8,153 bases of DNA from Ilumatobacteraceae bacterium (GTDB lineage: Bacteria > Actinomycetota > Acidimicrobiia > Acidimicrobiales > Ilumatobacteraceae): contig JALOLG010000046.1 of the NCBI GenBank assembly GCA_025456105.1, positions 1 through 8,153 on the forward strand. The letters are read 5' to 3'. Below are positions 6,103-8,153 of the stretch, one piece after another (position 1 is the stretch's first letter; every line of letters starts with the position of its first letter). Made by a program: the position numbers and the translations under genes. The notes under the pieces are model-generated. The model was not told the origin of the DNA. It searched no databases and saw only the letters and a program-made list of their open reading frames with translations.

Positions 6103-7515
6103 ATGGCGATGACGGAGGACCTGGAGGCTCGCGCCCGCGAGCTGCGGCTCGCCCACGCGAACGCCGACACGTGGGCGATCGGGTATCCCGAGGGCGTCGA
6201 GTTCGCCGAGCTGCACCCGCTCGACCTCGCCCGCACCCGCATCCCCACCGATCGCTACACCAGCCCGGACTTCCTCCGGTCCGAGATCGAGGCGGTGTGG
6301 ATGCGCACCTGGCAGATGGCGTGCCGCAGCGAGGACGTCGCCACGCCCGGGTCGTACGCGAGCTACACGATCGCCGATCAGGAGTGGCTCGTCGTGCGTC
6401 AGGCCGACGGCTCGCTGAAGGCGCTCTCGAACGCGTGCCGCCATCGCGGCAACATGATCAAGACCGGGTGCGGCACGGCGAGCGAGCTGCGCTGCCAGTA
6501 CCACCACTGGTGCTGGAACCTCGACGGCTCGCTGCACGAGGTGCCCGACCGGCACCTCTTCACCGGCATCGTCGACGACGAGTACGCGCTCGACGAGGCG
6601 GCCTGCGACGAGTGGGGCGGGTTCGTGTTCGTGAACCCGGCCGGCGCCGACGCGGAGCCGCTGCTCGACTTCCTCGGCGACGTCGCCGTGCAGCTCGAGC
6701 CGTACCACCTCGACCGCATGCGGGCGACGATGAGCATCTCCACCGACCTCGCGTGCAACTGGAAGGTGGCGGTCGAGGCGTTCCTCGAGGTGTACCACGT
6801 GCAGGGGATCCACCCCCAGCTCATGCCGATGCTCGACGACGTGAACACCGCGTACGAGCTGATCGGTCCGCACAGTCGCATGATCGTGCCCTTCGGCGTG
6901 CCGTCGATGCGCCTCGAGCACGTCGACGACGCCGAGGTGTACGAGGCCTTCTCGGCGCGGTCGGGATCGAACGTCACGCACCAGGCCGGCGCCGGCTACA
7001 AGGCGTCGGGTCCCGACCCCGCCGAGATGTTCGACGCCGAGGGGCGCTTCGTCGGCGACCACGACATCCGCCAGCACCTCATCGACCGCACCGCCGAGGT
7101 GGGCGCCGCGCTGGGGCACGACTACTCCGGGCTCAGCCGCGACCAGCTGGTCGACGACTACCACTACCTGATCTTCCCGGGCCTGGTGTTCAACACCCAC
7201 GCCGGCGGGTTCCTGCTGTTCCGCATCCGCCCGCACGCCACCGACCCCGACCGCTGCTGGTTCGACGTGTGGCGCTTCGCGTGGCCCGACGAGCACGGGC
7301 CTGCGCCCGAGCCGGCGCCCAACGTGTGGGTCGACCAGGGCACGGCCTCGTTCGGGCAGGTGCTCGACCAGGACTTCGCCAACCTGCCGCGGGTGCAGCG
7401 CGGGCTGCACTCCCGATCGCTGCGGTTCGTGACGCTCAGCGGCCAGGAGGTGCGCGTGGCCCACGTCCACACCGCGGTCGACGAGCTGCTGGCGCGCGCC
7501 GACGCACCCCGCTGA
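6103..7515 (+). CDS. Rieske non-heme iron oxygenase, alpha (catalytic) subunit
   Basis: A 470-residue ring-hydroxylating-type oxygenase. The N-terminal Rieske domain (about 60-165) binds a [2Fe-2S] cluster through C112-x-H114 and C131-x2-H134, with 16 residues between the pairs. The C-terminal catalytic domain (about 200-465) has NWKVAVEAFLEVYHVQGIH. Here H232 and H237 are the mononuclear iron ligands, and D424 (in LDQDFANLPRVQRGL) is the likely carboxylate ligand. E229 sits where naphthalene dioxygenase has its electron-bridging Asp; Glu there is known in oxygenases acting on quaternary amines such as carnitine. Electrons must come from a reductase or ferredoxin not present here, and no small beta subunit follows. 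It is divergent from the kinase operon. The gene probably hydroxylates or N-/O-dealkylates the locus substrate; the exact reaction is undetermined. Confidence 0.95.
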   Translation: MAMTEDLEARARELRLAHANADTWAIGYPEGVEFAELHPLDLARTRIPTDRYTSPDFLRSEIEAVWMRTWQMACRSEDVATPGSYASYTIADQEWLVVRQADGSLKALSNACRHRGNMIKTGCGTASELRCQYHHWCWNLDGSLHEVPDRHLFTGIVDDEYALDEAACDEWGGFVFVNPAGADAEPLLDFLGDVAVQLEPYHLDRMRATMSISTDLACNWKVAVEAFLEVYHVQGIHPQLMPMLDDVNTAYELIGPHSRMIVPFGVPSMRLEHVDDAEVYEAFSARSGSNVTHQAGAGYKASGPDPAEMFDAEGRFVGDHDIRQHLIDRTAEVGAALGHDYSGLSRDQLVDDYHYLIFPGLVFNTHAGGFLLFRIRPHATDPDRCWFDVWRFAWPDEHGPAPEPAPNVWVDQGTASFGQVLDQDFANLPRVQRGLHSRSLRFVTLSGQEVRVAHVHTAVDELLARADAPR

Positions 7516-7517
7516 CC

Positions 7518-7547
7518 GGCCAACCTGGTTGAGCCCGCTGGTGGGCT
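7518..7547 (+). other. Two overlapping inverted repeats between the Rieske and cyclase genes
   Basis: CAACC-T-GGTTG (7521-7531) is a perfect 5-bp inverted repeat that extends imperfectly to GGC and GCC at 7518 and 7535. AGCCC (7532-7536) and GGGCT (7543-7547) form a second stem with a six-base loop. Together they fill most of the 48-bp gap. There is no T-run. They could be a weak terminator for the Rieske mRNA, an operator, or alternative folds. TTGAGC (7529-7534), 17 bases before GAGCCT (7552-7557), also resembles a promoter whose start would fall at the cyclase GTG. Confidence 0.35.
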
Positions 7548-7563
7548 GTGGGAGCCTGTCGGC

Positions 7564-8153
7564 GTGGCCACGCTCCCCAGCGGCGTGCTGACGTTCGTCT
7601 TCACCGACATCGAGGGTTCGACGCGGCTGCTCCGCGAGCTCGGTGACGGGTACGACGACGTCGCCTCGCTCCACGATGCGCTGCTCCGCGAGGTGTGGCA
7701 GGCCCACGGGGTCGTCGAGGTGGCCACCGAGGGCGACGCGTTCTTCCTCGTCGCCGACGACGCGACCCCAGCGGTGGCGGCAGCAGCCGCGGCACAACGA
7801 GCGATCGCCGAGGCGACGTGGCCGCACGGTGTGTCGCTGCGGATCCGGATCGGTGTGCACACCGGCTATGCCGTGCCCAGCGGTGACAACTACCGGGCGC
7901 TCGCGGTGCATCGGGCGTCGCGGATCGTCGACGCAGCGAACGGTGGCCAGACGCTGCTGACGAGCGACGTGGTCACCCGGCTGGGCGTCGTACCGATGGC
8001 GCAGTGGCGGTCGCTCGGTCGCTTCCAGGTCCGCGACTTCGACGAGCCGATCGAGCTGTGGGCGCTCGATGCCGAGGGCACCGTCACCGATCCGCGACCG
8101 CCGCGCGTCCGACCAGCCGACCGCCACAACCTCGTGCGACCCACGACGTCGCT
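7564..8153 (+). CDS. Class III adenylate/guanylate cyclase-domain protein, N-terminal part (3' end outside window)
   Basis: An open frame of 196 codons starts at the GTG at 7564, the only plausible ATG/GTG after the in-frame TGA at 7513, and continues past the window. Residues 8-130 form a class III nucleotide cyclase homology domain. FVFTDIEGSTRLL carries the first metal ligand D15, and ATEGDAFFLV the second, D58. RIRIGVHTG comes next, then VHRASRI (115-121) with R120 as the likely transition-state Arg, and GGQTLLTSDV. The purine-specifying Lys is Ala at 54, and the transition-state Asn is His116, so the activity may be altered or absent. Similar cyclase domains head large regulators. The terminal RPADRHNLVRPTTS resembles the linker before an AAA/NB-ARC 'VGRE' module, so the full protein is probably a cyclase-ATPase-type transcriptional or signalling regulator. 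A link to the oxygenase genes is unproven. Confidence 0.9.
   Translation, partial: MATLPSGVLTFVFTDIEGSTRLLRELGDGYDDVASLHDALLREVWQAHGVVEVATEGDAFFLVADDATPAVAAAAAAQRAIAEATWPHGVSLRIRIGVHTGYAVPSGDNYRALAVHRASRIVDAANGGQTLLTSDVVTRLGVVPMAQWRSLGRFQVRDFDEPIELWALDAEGTVTDPRPPRVRPADRHNLVRPTTS

Noticed and set aside
5839..8127. 762-codon minus-strand open frame opposite the Rieske and cyclase genes
   Set aside because: Its translation is low-complexity (Val/Arg/His/Gly-rich) with no family motif. It runs antisense through two genes with clear catalytic motifs and crosses the divergent gap. High GC makes such shadow frames common.
1..8153. Search for CRISPR arrays, tRNAs, insertion sequences, attachment sites or prophage genes
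   Set aside because: No regularly spaced repeats, cloverleaf-like segments, transposase motifs or long terminal inverted repeats were seen by eye, and genes fill nearly the whole window.

Overview
The window is very GC-rich, with a strong G/C bias at third codon positions, and holds densely packed genes for oxidative catabolism. The protein families suggest an actinomycete-type bacterium, perhaps Acidimicrobiia: bacterial class-I type cytochrome P450s, a split-barrel PPOX protein, an LLM-class (F420-type) oxidoreductase, a phosphotransferase/DUF6285-like pair and a class III cyclase with a regulator-like tail. That placement is an inference from gene content and base composition. No 16S rRNA or other phylogenetic marker is present.

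Layout. (1) Positions 1-2853, plus strand: the 3' end of a cytochrome P450, then a short-chain dehydrogenase/reductase (SDR), a small split-barrel PPOX-family protein and a second, complete P450. The last two overlap by one base (TGATG). A perfect 7-bp hairpin follows the second P450 stop. (2) Positions 2834-6040, minus strand: a four-gene operon read leftward. Its order is an APH-fold phosphotransferase, a small helical DUF6285-like protein, a ThuA-like protein and an LLM-class oxidoreductase. Every junction is a stop/start overlap (TGATG, TGATG, ATGA). The operon's last gene overlaps the end of the convergent P450 by 20 bp. (3) Positions 6041-6102: a 62-bp divergent intergenic region with a good ribosome-binding site for each outward gene. 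(4) Positions 6103-7515, plus strand: a Rieske-type ring-hydroxylating oxygenase alpha subunit. (5) Positions 7564-8153, plus strand: the N-terminal part of a class III adenylate/guanylate cyclase-domain protein that runs off the window. It ends in a linker of the kind that often precedes an AAA/NB-ARC ATPase regulator module.

Working together. Two P450s and a Rieske oxygenase could hydroxylate a hydrophobic or amine substrate. The SDR could oxidise the resulting alcohol, and the PPOX and LLM proteins could carry out flavin/F420-dependent redox steps. The most interesting part is the kinase plus small DUF6285-like partner. It resembles the kinase half of the ACAD10/11 and levulinate (LvaA/LvaB) systems, in which a hydroxyacyl-CoA is phosphorylated so that the hydroxyl can be eliminated. 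If so, this locus may join oxygenase chemistry to phosphorylation-dependent removal of a hydroxyl. The substrate cannot be read from the sequence, and no CoA ligase or acyl-CoA dehydrogenase lies in this window.

No tRNA, rRNA, CRISPR array, insertion sequence or phage feature was seen. There is no gene-free stretch longer than about 66 bp.
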